A program made the position numbers and the translations under genes. 64,000 nt of DNA, taken from positions 186,001-250,000 of the forward strand of contig CAYULF010000004.1 in the NCBI GenBank assembly GCA_964445695.1. The letters are read 5' to 3'. Origin of the DNA: JAUIKM01 sp964445695. Lineage in GTDB: Bacteria > Bacteroidota > Ignavibacteria > Kapaibacteriales > UBA7675. Below the pieces are notes generated by a model. That model ran no database searches. It saw only the letters and a list, made by a program, of their open reading frames with translations, and had not been told where the DNA came from. Shown piece after piece: positions 8,783 through 17,642 of the stretch (within the stretch, counting starts at the first letter, position 1; each line of letters begins with the position of its first letter).

Positions 8783-10759
8783 ATGAGTGAAGTACGTGAA
8801 GAAGTCCGGACCGGCGCAAGTCGATCCGTAGAAGAGGAGCAGGTAAGGCAGCTCAACCGCAATGCCCGCAAATTGACCAAAGGCAATCCCGAGCTGGCGG
8901 AGTCGCAGGCGCGTGCCGCCCAGAAGCTGGCGCGGCGCCTGGGCATGACCCACGAGCTGGCCTACGCGCACAACGTGATCGGAATAATCCGACTCGCGAA
9001 GTCCGACGCGGCCGGAGCGCACGAAGAAGCCGATGCCGCGCTCAAAATCAGCCGCATCACGCAGGACACGCGCAATATCTGGACGGCGCTCAAGATCCGC
9101 GGCCGCGCCGCCACCATGACAGGCGACTACCAGACGGCGTTGGAAGCGCTGCTGGAAAACCAGTCCATCCAGGAACGCACCGGCAACAAGGACGAGCTGT
9201 CAAAGGTGCTGATGGACCTGAGCCGCGTCTACACACTGCTGGAGGCATTTTCCAGCGCGCTCGACTGCTGCCTCAAAAGTCTGACGATACGCCGCCAGCT
9301 GGGCAACCGCACCGACATCTCTCTGGCGCTGAACAACCTGGGGCTGATCTGCTCTGAAATCGGCGACCACGGCCAGGCGCTGGAGTACTTTCTGGAATCG
9401 ACTGAACTGCAAAAAGTCCCGCCTGGCGATCCATTTATCTGCGGCACCGAGAACAACATTTCACGCGCTTATCAGGCGCTCGGCGAACTAGACGCCGCAC
9501 TCCTCTTTGCTCAGCGCAGCCTCAAAAAATCGCGCGAAACCGGCAACAAATACGTGGAATCGCTCGCTCTGCGCAGTTTCGGCGAAATCTGCATGGAACG
9601 CAACCTGCGGGACGACGCGCTGCGCTACTTTGATATGAGCCTCGGACTCTGCCGCATCATCGGCGACAAACACGGCGCGGCGCAGACCCTGCACTCGATG
9701 GCCGTCGTCAACCTGGAGCTGCAGCGAATCGACAAGGCTGAGGCGCGCCTGGATGAACTGGACGAACTCGTCAAAGAACTGGGCCTGAAAAAGCTGGGTT
9801 TTGAGCTGGAATACACCTGCTCGCAGATCCATGCGCAGCGCGGCGAGTACGAAGAGGCCTGGCGGCGCCTCGACAAACACCACAAGCTGAAAGAAACGTA
9901 TTACGACAGCCGCGAACAGAAACGCCTGCGCGACATTCTCGTGCTGCGCCAGGTGGAAAGCTGGAGCAAACGCGTCGAAAATTACCGCCGCCACGTCGAT
10001 GAGCTGGCCACCCTCAACGAACGCCTGCAGGAGTTAAACGAGGAAAAAAGCGAGTTCCTGGGCATCGCCGCCCACGATCTGAAAAACCCGCTCAGCGGCA
10101 TCATGATGACGGCCGAGGTGCTCATCCACCAGTTCGAACGCCTGGACGAATGCGGTATTAAACAACGCGCGGAAGTCATCTACAATGCGGCGATGCGCAT
10201 GAGCGATATTATCGGCAGCCTGCTCGATATCAACGCCATCGAGTCCGGCACCATGCAGGTTAACAATTTCACCTTCCCGCTGGAACCCGTGCTGCGCGAC
10301 CTGGTGCACAGCTGGGAAGAACGCGCACAGCACAAAGGCATTTCAATTGCCACGTCGATTAACCCGGCCACAATTGACGTGCGCGCCGACCGCGACATGC
10401 TGCATCGCGTGCTCGACAATCTGCTGTCCAATGCCATCAAGTTTTCACAACCCGACACCCAGGTGCGAATCTGCGCGACCGTCCCCGAGGGGAACGGCGT
10501 GCGCATCACCGTCGCGGACCAGGGACCGGGATTGACGGACGGCGACCACAAACGCATGTTTACAAAATTTGGACGTTTGAGCGCCCGGCCTACGGCCAAT
10601 GAGCACAGCACCGGGCTCGGGCTGTCCATAGTTAAAAAACTGCTGGAAATGATGGGCGGGACCGTACACTGTGAAAGCACGCACGGACAAGGCAGCAGTT
10701 TTATCGTGGACCTCCCCGGAGGTTCCGCAAGTGCGGGACGGCCACAACGCGGTCACTGA
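8783..10759 (+). CDS. Soluble TPR-containing sensor histidine kinase
   Basis: 658 residues from the ATG at 8783, chosen because the TPR region begins about 25 residues later. About seven TPR-type helix pairs span residues 30-390 (repeats such as GDYQTALEALLENQSIQERTG and GDHGQALEYFLESTELQ). They are followed by a coiled coil (395-425) and a HisKA domain with phospho-acceptor H431 in AAHDLKNPLSG. The HATPase_c domain has an N-box DNLLSNAIKFS near 545, then ADQGPGL and STGLGLSIVKK. No membrane span or signal peptide is present, so it senses in the cytoplasm. By family knowledge it autophosphorylates and passes phosphate to a response regulator. No receiver domain or regulator gene is in the window. 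The tandem elements at 11081-11165 just downstream are candidate targets of its missing partner. Confidence 0.85.
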   Translation: MSEVREEVRTGASRSVEEEQVRQLNRNARKLTKGNPELAESQARAAQKLARRLGMTHELAYAHNVIGIIRLAKSDAAGAHEEADAALKISRITQDTRNIWTALKIRGRAATMTGDYQTALEALLENQSIQERTGNKDELSKVLMDLSRVYTLLEAFSSALDCCLKSLTIRRQLGNRTDISLALNNLGLICSEIGDHGQALEYFLESTELQKVPPGDPFICGTENNISRAYQALGELDAALLFAQRSLKKSRETGNKYVESLALRSFGEICMERNLRDDALRYFDMSLGLCRIIGDKHGAAQTLHSMAVVNLELQRIDKAEARLDELDELVKELGLKKLGFELEYTCSQIHAQRGEYEEAWRRLDKHHKLKETYYDSREQKRLRDILVLRQVESWSKRVENYRRHVDELATLNERLQELNEEKSEFLGIAAHDLKNPLSGIMMTAEVLIHQFERLDECGIKQRAEVIYNAAMRMSDIIGSLLDINAIESGTMQVNNFTFPLEPVLRDLVHSWEERAQHKGISIATSINPATIDVRADRDMLHRVLDNLLSNAIKFSQPDTQVRICATVPEGNGVRITVADQGPGLTDGDHKRMFTKFGRLSARPTANEHSTGLGLSIVKKLLEMMGGTVHCESTHGQGSSFIVDLPGGSASAGRPQRGH

Positions 10760-10820
10760 TTAAACAGACAGAAGTTTTAACCATAAATTCACCAGACCGC
10801 AGCGGTTGAGTCGGAGAGTT

Positions 10821-10940
10821 TCAGTCGGGATCCAATACGGCCAGAGTCAAGTCGATCAATTCCTCGATTGAAGCGCGATCGCGGTTGTAGCGCATTTTAA
10901 CGCGAAATCCGGAAATGCAATTCATCAGATATTTGGCCAT
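10821..10940 (-). pseudogene. Possible gene remnant or 39-residue ORF
   Basis: The stretch from the ATG at 10940 (MAKYLMNCISGFRVKMRYNR and on to LTLAVLDPD) has codon use like neighbouring real genes, with C/G third positions and a plausible amphipathic helix. The same frame upstream to 11099 reads as random sequence. It could be the C-terminal remnant of a lost gene or a short real gene. I recognise no family. There is no ribosome binding site worth noting. Confidence 0.2.
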
Positions 10941-11080
10941 ACTCGGCGGAGCCACGCGCGCGCTTGAAACGCGGAGCAAATAGACAGTCGTTGAGACTTC
11001 GGGCCTGAAACCCGGCGACGAACAAGACGGATTGGAGGAAAAACTGCCGCAGGCAGGTTTTGAGGCTGTTGTGAAAGGTA

Positions 11081-11165
11081 TAGGGAAATCACCTAGCATG
11101 ATGTAAGGAATTCACCTAGTCGTTTTTAAGGCTTTCCCCTAGCCAGAATTAGGGAAATCTCCGAT
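11081..11165. promoter_or_regulatory. Four 16-bp iterons at an exact 23-bp period
   Basis: Four related 16-mers start at 11081, 11104, 11127 and 11150: TAGGGAAATCACCTAG, TAAGGAATTCACCTAG, TAAGGCTTTCCCCTAG and TAGGGAAATCTCCGAT. The consensus TARGGAAWTCACCTAG is itself a partial dyad (TAGG...CCTA). The period is exactly 23 bp, about two helical turns, so bound proteins would lie on one face of the DNA. This looks like a cooperative binding array for a dimeric regulator, possibly a NarL/LuxR-type response regulator. It lies 322 bp after the histidine kinase stop and 470 bp before the SBBP-like gene at 11635. The regulator assignment is inference. Confidence 0.75.
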
Positions 11166-11572
11166 TGTGCAGGCGCGGTTTAAATCCTAATTTGGGCCCA
11201 GCAAACGACGCAAGTTTTCACTGCCCTTTGTTAACCACGTCTACTACGTGATGCCGCACCCTGGGAAAACAATGAGAATTTTCCACAACCTGCGATGTTG
11301 TAGTTTCTGTTAATTTCCGGTCGATCTTTCATCCGGTCGATCCGGCAGAAATAACGCACCGCCGCTCGGACAACGCCTGCTCCGCGCACCAAGGCTCAGG
11401 AGCAGCGCTCCCGACGGAATTATCCCATTTGACGTAATTGCCATGTCCGTTGCCGCCAACGGACGCCATACTGCCACGCGCCCGTTAAACGGCGCATTAA
11501 ACATATCCGCTCCATCGCCGGACGCAAAAGTGCGCCCGCAGACTTGATATGCTCTTACTTAAACAAACCAGC

Positions 11573-11588
11573 ATGCATTTCCATGCAT
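11573..11588. promoter_or_regulatory. Doubled ATGCAT element upstream of the SBBP-like gene
   Basis: Two ATGCAT palindromes start 10 bp apart (11573-11578 and 11583-11588) within GCATGCATTTCCATGCATGT, 46 bp upstream of the start codon at 11635. The spacing of one helical turn and the promoter-proximal place suggest a binding site, but I know no regulator for it. Confidence 0.3.
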
Positions 11589-11634
11589 GTATACATTTTT
11601 CACATACCCATTCACTATAATGGAGGTTAAGATC

Positions 11635-13428
11635 ATGCAGAAGAATCGCGTGATCCTGGCAGCTCTTGCTCTGAGCTGCCTTGCACTGATTGGAAGCGAG
11701 CAGGCCATGTCCCAGCAATACTGGGAGCGCGGCGCGGGTGAACGCCTGCTTGAAAATGCGCATAAAGTTGTAAGCTCGGACGCCTTCCAGTGCGGTCCGG
11801 TAGCCATCGGCGGCACCAAGTCCTACGGCCAGGCCAACGTCTCCAATCCGCCCAATGTCTACGTCACCGCATGGTCGCCCGACGGCATCCTGCAACGCGA
11901 CTACGTGTTTGACGCGCAGTCCTGGGACGTCGACTATTCAATCGTGGCGCTTAACTCCGAGTTCTCCGAGCCCGGATTTGTCTGGACGACCGGCGTGTTA
12001 AACCCGACGACAGGCTCCTACGACCTGGCCGTGGTGCGTTTTGACCTCTTCGGCAGCATCGTCTGGTCGACGGCGCTGGGCGGCCTGGCACCTGACGCCG
12101 GTACGTCGGTCATCCAACTGACGGCCGACTTCAACGGCGATATTGTCGTGGCCGGTATGACGGAGAGTTACGGCAACGGCACGACGCGCGACGGCGTGCT
12201 GGCACGCCTGGACCAAAACACCGGAACCATTATCTGGGCCTTTGCCTACGGCGGTGCGCAGAACGACGAACTCTACGCTGTTAAACAGGATGTTGTCGGG
12301 TTTAATGACTTCACTCTGTACGCCGTCGGCCAATCCAACAGTTTTAACACGCAGGGCCACGACGACGCCTGGATGATCAACGTCGATGCCAACACCGGTG
12401 CGTTTAACTTCGGCTGGGTCTACGGCAACCTTGCCAACGACCGCGCCTACAATCTCATCCTGCACTCCGAAGATCCGCAACTGGGCGAATCCGTCACGAT
12501 CGTCGGTGAAACCTATTCATTCTCCACGCAGAACTCCGACGCCTATGTGATTCGCACCGACGCATTCGGCGCGCCCGCATGGCAACGCGCCTTTGATCTC
12601 TGGGGCGCCGCCGGCTGGGAAACCGCCTATGACGTCGCCGAAAGCGTGCAGTACGGCCCCGGTAATGTGGTCGTCGTCGGCCAGAGCAGCAACAGCGCCA
12701 ATGCTCCGCGCGGCGAAGGTTTCGGTCTTGAAATCGACTTCGGCGGCAATCTGCAAAGCGCCAACCGCGTGTACGGCGGCAGCGACTATGAAACGATTCG
12801 CTCAATCGCTCAGAAGAATCCCGACGTCGCCGAACCCGGCTACTGGATGGCCGGCCAGACGCAGAGCTTCGGCCTCGGCGCGGGCGACCAGTACATTCTC
12901 TCGACGGACTTCAACCTGGCCACGGGTTTTGACACGGCGGGCAACGAGTGCGCCCCCGAGATAGAAGTCGGCGAAGTCGACGCCTTCGGCGAGCTCGAAA
13001 TCAGAGTCGATCCCCTTACAGTTAAACCCGTCGAGTTTACTCTCCCCGACGCCACGGAAGCCGGCAAATACGTTGAAATCTGCAATGAGGAAGGTTTCTT
13101 CGGCATGGTGGATGAAAACTCCGGCGGCAGCGCCATCAGCCGTTCCGGCGCGGCCGCCCCGATGACGGGCAGCAACATCCAGGTACAGGCGCATCCTAAT
13201 CCGATCCAGATCGGCACGCCGCTGACGGTGGAAGTCAACTCCAGCCGGAACGAAAAACTGATGGTCGTGATCTCCGACCTGATGGGCCGCACGCTGGCGC
13301 GCAAAGTCGTAACGCCCGGTTCCGGTGCTGTGAACTTCGCCACGGAATACTGGACGGCGGGCGCATACACCATTTCAGTCGGCAGCGGTGAAAACATGCA
13401 AACCAGCCAGGTCATCCTGCACGACTGA
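11635..13428 (+). CDS. Secreted SBBP-repeat-like beta-propeller protein with C-terminal sorting domain
   Basis: 597 residues. GGAGGT sits nine bases upstream of the ATG at 11635, which decides the start; an earlier ATG overlaps that site. A signal peptide (ILAALALSCLALIGSEQAMS, then QQYW) is followed by repeats of the SBBP type: a strand, then a W/YGG-x-x-ND turn (ALGGLAPDAGTSV, AYGGAQNDELYAV, VYGNLANDRAYNL, VYGGSDYETIRSI), each about 50-60 residues. The last 80 residues (AHPNPIQIGTPLTVEV, SDLMGRTLARKVV) form a FlgD-like/T9SS-type domain. The gene at 13503 is a paralogue. By family knowledge the protein is exported and surface-associated, with no known ligand. The 23-bp iterons upstream are likely to regulate this pair. 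Confidence 0.8.
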   Translation: MQKNRVILAALALSCLALIGSEQAMSQQYWERGAGERLLENAHKVVSSDAFQCGPVAIGGTKSYGQANVSNPPNVYVTAWSPDGILQRDYVFDAQSWDVDYSIVALNSEFSEPGFVWTTGVLNPTTGSYDLAVVRFDLFGSIVWSTALGGLAPDAGTSVIQLTADFNGDIVVAGMTESYGNGTTRDGVLARLDQNTGTIIWAFAYGGAQNDELYAVKQDVVGFNDFTLYAVGQSNSFNTQGHDDAWMINVDANTGAFNFGWVYGNLANDRAYNLILHSEDPQLGESVTIVGETYSFSTQNSDAYVIRTDAFGAPAWQRAFDLWGAAGWETAYDVAESVQYGPGNVVVVGQSSNSANAPRGEGFGLEIDFGGNLQSANRVYGGSDYETIRSIAQKNPDVAEPGYWMAGQTQSFGLGAGDQYILSTDFNLATGFDTAGNECAPEIEVGEVDAFGELEIRVDPLTVKPVEFTLPDATEAGKYVEICNEEGFFGMVDENSGGSAISRSGAAAPMTGSNIQVQAHPNPIQIGTPLTVEVNSSRNEKLMVVISDLMGRTLARKVVTPGSGAVNFATEYWTAGAYTISVGSGENMQTSQVILHD

Positions 13429-13502
13429 ACCTGTTTAACCACACATTGACATTACCAACAATCATTATTTAACAACTGAAACACAAACACAGAGTGTTAA
13501 CA

Positions 13503-15005
13503 ATGAAGACTAAACTCAATACATTCAAAAACCTGTGCCTCGCGGCCGGTTCTTTTTTAACTGCTGCGATCCTGATTGCGCCGACGGCTTCCGCGCAACC
13601 GTGGGAACGCGCCATCGGCGACGCTCAGCAGGAAAACACCTTCGACATTAAGACCAGCGATCAGTTCGGCGGCGCTATTCAGATCGGCGGCACGTGGACC
13701 TACGGCGCTACCTTCAGCCCCAACCCGCCGAACGTCTACGTCAGCCAGATCACGAACAACGGCAACATCGCCCAGGGTATGGTTTTTGAAGCCAACGGCT
13801 GGGACGTGGACGCCGACGTGGTTGAATACGAAGACCAGATTATCTGGACGACCGGCGTGTTTAACTCGCTGACGGGCAGCTACGACATCGCGGTTGTTTC
13901 CGCGGACCAGGGCGGCGGCATTCTCTGGACCGTATGGTTCGGCGGCTTCCAGCGCGACGGCTCCACAAGCATCATCGCCACGGAAGACGGCCAGATCATC
14001 GTGGCCGGTTATGTCGAGAGCAACACCTTCGGCGGCCGCGACGGATTCCTGGCCAGCATCGACAACGGCGGCGGCGTGAACTGGGCATTCAACTACGGCA
14101 GCACGGGCAACGACGAATTGTGGTCCGTCATTGAATCGATTGACGGCAGCGGTGACATCTACGCAATCGGTTACTCCGACGGTCCCGGTTCGGCCGGCGG
14201 TGACGACGTCTGGCTGCTTGCGGTGGACAACGCCGGCGGTATCGCTTACTCCAACCTCTACGGCGGCCCGGCCAACGATCGCGGCTTCGACATCGTGATG
14301 AACGACGCCGTCTGCGATCCCGAGCTCACCCTCACGCTCGTCGGTGAAACCTGGAGCTTCGGCGGCCAGCGCAACGACATCTTTGTCATCCGCACGCTGC
14401 CGGGCGCCGGCAACGCACCGCAGTGGCAGTTCGCCTACGAGATTTTCACGGCCGGCAGCTGGGACGTCGGTTACGGCATCACGGACGCGCTCAACACGAA
14501 CTTCTCGAACGTGGTCATCAGCGGCCAGACCAACTCGCTGGCCGGCGCGGCCGTCCTCGGCGAAGGGTTTGCGTTTGAGCTGGGTCCCAACGGCGGCAAC
14601 CCGATCTGGACGCGCACCTATGGCGGCGGTCAGTACGAAACCCTACGCGGACTTGACACGCGCAGCGGCGGCTACTTTACGGCGGGCCAGACGTTGTCAT
14701 ACGGCTCCGGCGGCGGCGATCAGTACGTCCTGGCGCTCGACGCCATCGGCGGCACGGGCACGCGTTTCGGCACGGCATGCGCCACGCAGCAATTCCCGAA
14801 CTTCGTTTCGGTGGACGTCATGACGGAACTCGAAACGCAGCAGCAGGACTATCCGCAGATCGAAGGCATCGATCCTGTCGTCAGCTTTGAAGGCGATCTG
14901 ACGGAAATCTGTACGCCCGGCCTGGCGCCTCCCCCGCCGTTCGAGAATCCGATTCAGCTGGAGCGCACCTACGAACAAAACCCCGCTAACGACGGCACGA
15001 ATTAA
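13503..15005 (+). CDS. Secreted SBBP-repeat-like paralogue lacking the sorting domain
   Basis: 500 residues from the ATG at 13503; a GTG three codons earlier is less likely. The signal peptide is AAGSFLTAAILIAPTASAQ. The body aligns with the preceding gene throughout: NPPNVYVSQI against NPPNVYVTAW, IWTTGVFNSLTGSYD against VWTTGVLNPTTGSYD, and the same YGG-x-x-ND repeats (NYGSTGNDELWSV, LYGGPANDRGFDI, TYGGGQYETLRGL). It ends in a proline-rich tail and EQNPANDGTN, with no FlgD-like/T9SS domain, unlike its neighbour. It sits 74 bp after the first copy, and a terminator follows. A tandem duplication in which one copy lost, or the other gained, the sorting domain fits best. The two may differ in being surface-fixed or released. 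Confidence 0.75.
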   Translation: MKTKLNTFKNLCLAAGSFLTAAILIAPTASAQPWERAIGDAQQENTFDIKTSDQFGGAIQIGGTWTYGATFSPNPPNVYVSQITNNGNIAQGMVFEANGWDVDADVVEYEDQIIWTTGVFNSLTGSYDIAVVSADQGGGILWTVWFGGFQRDGSTSIIATEDGQIIVAGYVESNTFGGRDGFLASIDNGGGVNWAFNYGSTGNDELWSVIESIDGSGDIYAIGYSDGPGSAGGDDVWLLAVDNAGGIAYSNLYGGPANDRGFDIVMNDAVCDPELTLTLVGETWSFGGQRNDIFVIRTLPGAGNAPQWQFAYEIFTAGSWDVGYGITDALNTNFSNVVISGQTNSLAGAAVLGEGFAFELGPNGGNPIWTRTYGGGQYETLRGLDTRSGGYFTAGQTLSYGSGGGDQYVLALDAIGGTGTRFGTACATQQFPNFVSVDVMTELETQQQDYPQIEGIDPVVSFEGDLTEICTPGLAPPPPFENPIQLERTYEQNPANDGTN

Positions 15006-15043
15006 CATTCACGCCGTCAACTGGTCAAATGACCTCTGACTAT

Positions 15044-15080
15044 GGGCCTCGTCGTTTTTGCGGCGGGGCCCTTTTTGTTT
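15044..15080 (+). terminator. Intrinsic terminator after the SBBP-like pair
   Basis: GGGCCTCGTCG (15044-15054) pairs with CGGCGGGGCCC (15061-15071) with G-T wobbles around a six-base loop. TTTTTGTTT follows. It lies 39 bp after the stop at 15005 and should end the transcript of both SBBP-like genes. Confidence 0.8.
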
Positions 15081-15289
15081 AACTCTGTGTTTTGGACTGA
15101 AGGCGCATCGCTGAATATTGTGGGGCATCTCACGTGCGGGCTGACCGCCGCGCCGTCACTCTGGGAGTTCCGGCTTGCTCTCTATGACTTTCCTGTTTAT
15201 CGGCGGGTGCCACGTCCGGAACCGTCAAGTCCGTCGCCAAGCCGCAGCGCAAAACATTAACCAACCAGTCTTGCAGTAGCGGAACGCTT

Positions 15290-15715
15290 TCAGTCCTGGA
15301 TGATCAGATACATTCCGCAGAGAGAATCCTGGTCCAGATACACCATCCAGTCGACCGAAGCAAAGCGGTCCAGCACCAGCGGCTCGTGATCGGGACGCAT
15401 GATAAGAAGAGTGTCGTAGACAAAATCTCTCTCGTCGACAACATTCAGAGCCGTTCCGATCGGCAGAATCGCGCCGGGTGGTAAAATCAGCGCGGAGTCG
15501 GCCGTCATGTCGAATGAATGAAAAGTGTCGACCGAATCAACGGCAATCAGCTTCCCGAAGCTCTTGCGATCACTCCGAACGTGAATGTCGTTGTTGGTCC
15601 AGTTAATCAGAAACTCTTTGAACAAGATTGAGCAGGAAGAGAGTGTAAGCACGGTAATCACCGCTGTGGCGAGCAGCGGCAATCGAATGCCCGCATGTTG
15701 CATGTTGATGTTCAT
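15290..15715 (-). CDS. Small lipoprotein of unknown function
   Basis: 141 residues from the ATG at 15715. The frame is open further up to 15850, but that part crosses the palindromic repeat at 15783-15824, so it is not used. An inner ATG at 15703 also gives a good signal peptide: HAGIRLPLLATAVITVLTLS followed by the lipobox cysteine (LSSC). The mature part of about 115 residues has mixed strands and no recognised domain. It ends with SLCGMYLIIQD. By rule it should be lipidated and membrane-anchored facing the periplasm or the outside. It stands alone, convergent with the SBBP-like pair. Confidence 0.6.
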   Translation of the reverse strand: MNINMQHAGIRLPLLATAVITVLTLSSCSILFKEFLINWTNNDIHVRSDRKSFGKLIAVDSVDTFHSFDMTADSALILPPGAILPIGTALNVVDERDFVYDTLLIMRPDHEPLVLDRFASVDWMVYLDQDSLCGMYLIIQD

Positions 15716-15782
15716 AGTGTGTGTCTTGGTCAGATAGTAACCTGCCGGGAACCGGAGTTTGAGGCCGGAAGCCTCAAAATAC

Positions 15783-15824
15783 GTAAAACTACGTAGGAGC
15801 TGTGAGCCCTTAGGGCTCACAGCT
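15783..15824. repeat. Palindromic dispersed repeat, copy 2
   Basis: The arms AGCTGTGAGCCCT (15798-15810) and their complement (15812-15824) flank a single T. TACGTA words precede it as in copy 1 (1182-1227). The two copies are nearly the same over about 42 bp. This copy lies upstream of the lipoprotein gene at 15715, not at a gene end, so a terminator role does not fit both copies. Confidence 0.8.
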
Positions 15825-16026
15825 AAGAAACTCGCATCGGAACGAACCAACTTTTGACATTTGTATCTGCGCTCGCCGGTCCTGACTGTCCGCTAAGTAA
15901 TTAAAATACAACCACATTTAACGCTGTCTGCCGACTCGTTAACCCGGCCGAAGAATTCAAGTGCGAAACCAGCGGTAAACGTAGAACAGGAATATTTTCG
16001 GTTCAGAGGCAAACATTAAAGTCAAT

Positions 16027-16063
16027 GAGCCTGAGATGCGGCAGCAGCTCAAAGCGGTCAGGA
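16027..16063. repeat. 37-bp 3'-end repeat, copy 2
   Basis: It begins GAGCCTGAGATGCGG and continues to GCTCAAAGCGGTCAGG. It matches the element at 2155-2191 and likewise lies just beyond the stop of a minus-strand gene (16096). The pairing GAGC/GCTC at its ends is kept, though one base pair shorter. Confidence 0.5.
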
Positions 16064-16095
16064 AACCGGCGCAAAGCCGATCCATGCACCACAAG

Positions 16096-17277
16096 TCAAT
16101 GAATCCTGCCCTTGATTGTTGCTCCGGATTCATCGTAGAACTCCGGCAAACCGCATGACAGCAGAACGCACTCTCCTCCCGTGGAAAAACCAAGAGCATA
16201 AAGTTTGTTAATCGCGGGATCCAGGTAGTACATCACGCCGCCGGGCCATTCAGACATATACCCATAGTTGCCAACGTCCGAACGCAATTGCGCTTCCGTC
16301 TTAAAACCAACCTGGTAAATAGCGATGTCGTTAAAGTTCGTATTAAACATCAGGATTGCATCCTGCACAGTATCATTTCGGCTCATGAAGATCACATAGT
16401 TTTCGTTCACTCTGCCAAGCGCCTGCATTGGGAACCACACCCTGGACACCAACTTTTCGAGATTGTATACTTTATGATCCCAAGATGATTTCTCAATTGT
16501 CGTTAAACATGCAAAGTCCAGAAAAAAGAGGCTGTTGTCGTCAACATTGAGAGATGCATAGACCGAATTTCCGCCACTTGCAAACCGGCGAAATTCAAAT
16601 GGCAGGGCGAACCCGGCGCCAGGCTCGATCACGGCAATTCGGCGCAGTTCATCAGCATAGCCCCTTTCCGTTGATTTGCGGCCCGGTATGTGGGCAAAAA
16701 AATACATGGCGCCGTTTACATCGACCGCAGCATCATACAGCGTGCAGCCAACATCACAATGCAGTTCCGGTTGAAGATTGTTTAATGGTGTAACAGCAAT
16801 CGAACTGTAGTGGTTGAGCAGCAGTTTGTTGCTGGATATCTTTTCAATAAAAGCGGCATTCATTTCACATGGCAATTCGAGCTGCCGGTGGATGGAGGCC
16901 GTAAAATTTATCACATGAAGTGTCCCCTTCTGTTGCAATACAAGCAAACTATCGTTAAACACGACAAAATGAGTCGGTGGTTCGTCCGGGGCGTCGATTT
17001 GCACCGGCGCTTCAATAGAGAACGGCATCACAAACACTTCGTCCAATACAAGACTGGAAAAGTCTGGTGGAACAAAGTCCGACGGTGGAGCAACAGTGTC
17101 GAGTTTGAAATGCGGTTCAGAATGCAAAAGCCGCGCAGAATCATTCTGCTCGACATTAATCACTGGCCGCGCAGATGCGGTGCTGTCAGCGGTGGACAGA
17201 TGTACGTCGTCCTCTACCCCACAAGCCAGACAGCAAATGACAAGAACAAATGTGAAAAGATGTTGGAATGTACGCAT
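16096..17277 (-). CDS. Lipoprotein of unknown function, probable beta-propeller
   Basis: 393 residues from the ATG at 17277; a TTG two codons earlier is in frame but less likely. The N-terminus MRTFQHLFTFVLVICCLACG carries a clear lipobox (LACG), so the mature protein should be lipidated. The body (about residues 75-380) is built of short repeated strands with turns such as FVVFNDSLLVLQQKGTLHVI and NSVYASLNVDDNSLFFLDF. This resembles the 6-bladed-propeller (TolB-like/NHL-like) lipoproteins common in Bacteroidota, but that is a structural impression only. No partner genes are adjacent. Confidence 0.55.
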   Translation of the reverse strand: MRTFQHLFTFVLVICCLACGVEDDVHLSTADSTASARPVINVEQNDSARLLHSEPHFKLDTVAPPSDFVPPDFSSLVLDEVFVMPFSIEAPVQIDAPDEPPTHFVVFNDSLLVLQQKGTLHVINFTASIHRQLELPCEMNAAFIEKISSNKLLLNHYSSIAVTPLNNLQPELHCDVGCTLYDAAVDVNGAMYFFAHIPGRKSTERGYADELRRIAVIEPGAGFALPFEFRRFASGGNSVYASLNVDDNSLFFLDFACLTTIEKSSWDHKVYNLEKLVSRVWFPMQALGRVNENYVIFMSRNDTVQDAILMFNTNFNDIAIYQVGFKTEAQLRSDVGNYGYMSEWPGGVMYYLDPAINKLYALGFSTGGECVLLSCGLPEFYDESGATIKGRIH

Positions 17278-17642
17278 AAACAAGTCAGGAGTCTGGGAGG
17301 AAGCCCGCGCGTCCGCCGGAGTGCAGACAGTTGAAAAAGACCGGAACGACTATGGCAAAGACTGCCGTAGACGCAAATTGAACATTTTCAGATCGAAGCG
17401 AAAAAACGGATCGTTTTTCGACGGCACAGTCCAGCACAATCCGCCGTTCAGAACCACGGAGCGATGCTCAGGCGAGAATGCATCGATTGGGAAGGTGACA
17501 ATAAAATGAACGGGGAATGAGCCTGACTGCAATTGCAATAACAGCACTTGCTTTGATGTGCCGACGCAAAGTCGGTAATTGTGATAAATTAGATCCCAAG
17601 AGACGCAGACAATTCACACATTTTATGCAAGGGCCTCAAACC

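Noticed and set aside
11615..11620. TATAAT as a -10 box for the SBBP-like gene
   Set aside because: It lies only 15 bp before the start codon and overlaps the ribosome binding site, and no -35-like box stands 17 bp upstream. A transcript from here would lack the GGAGGT.
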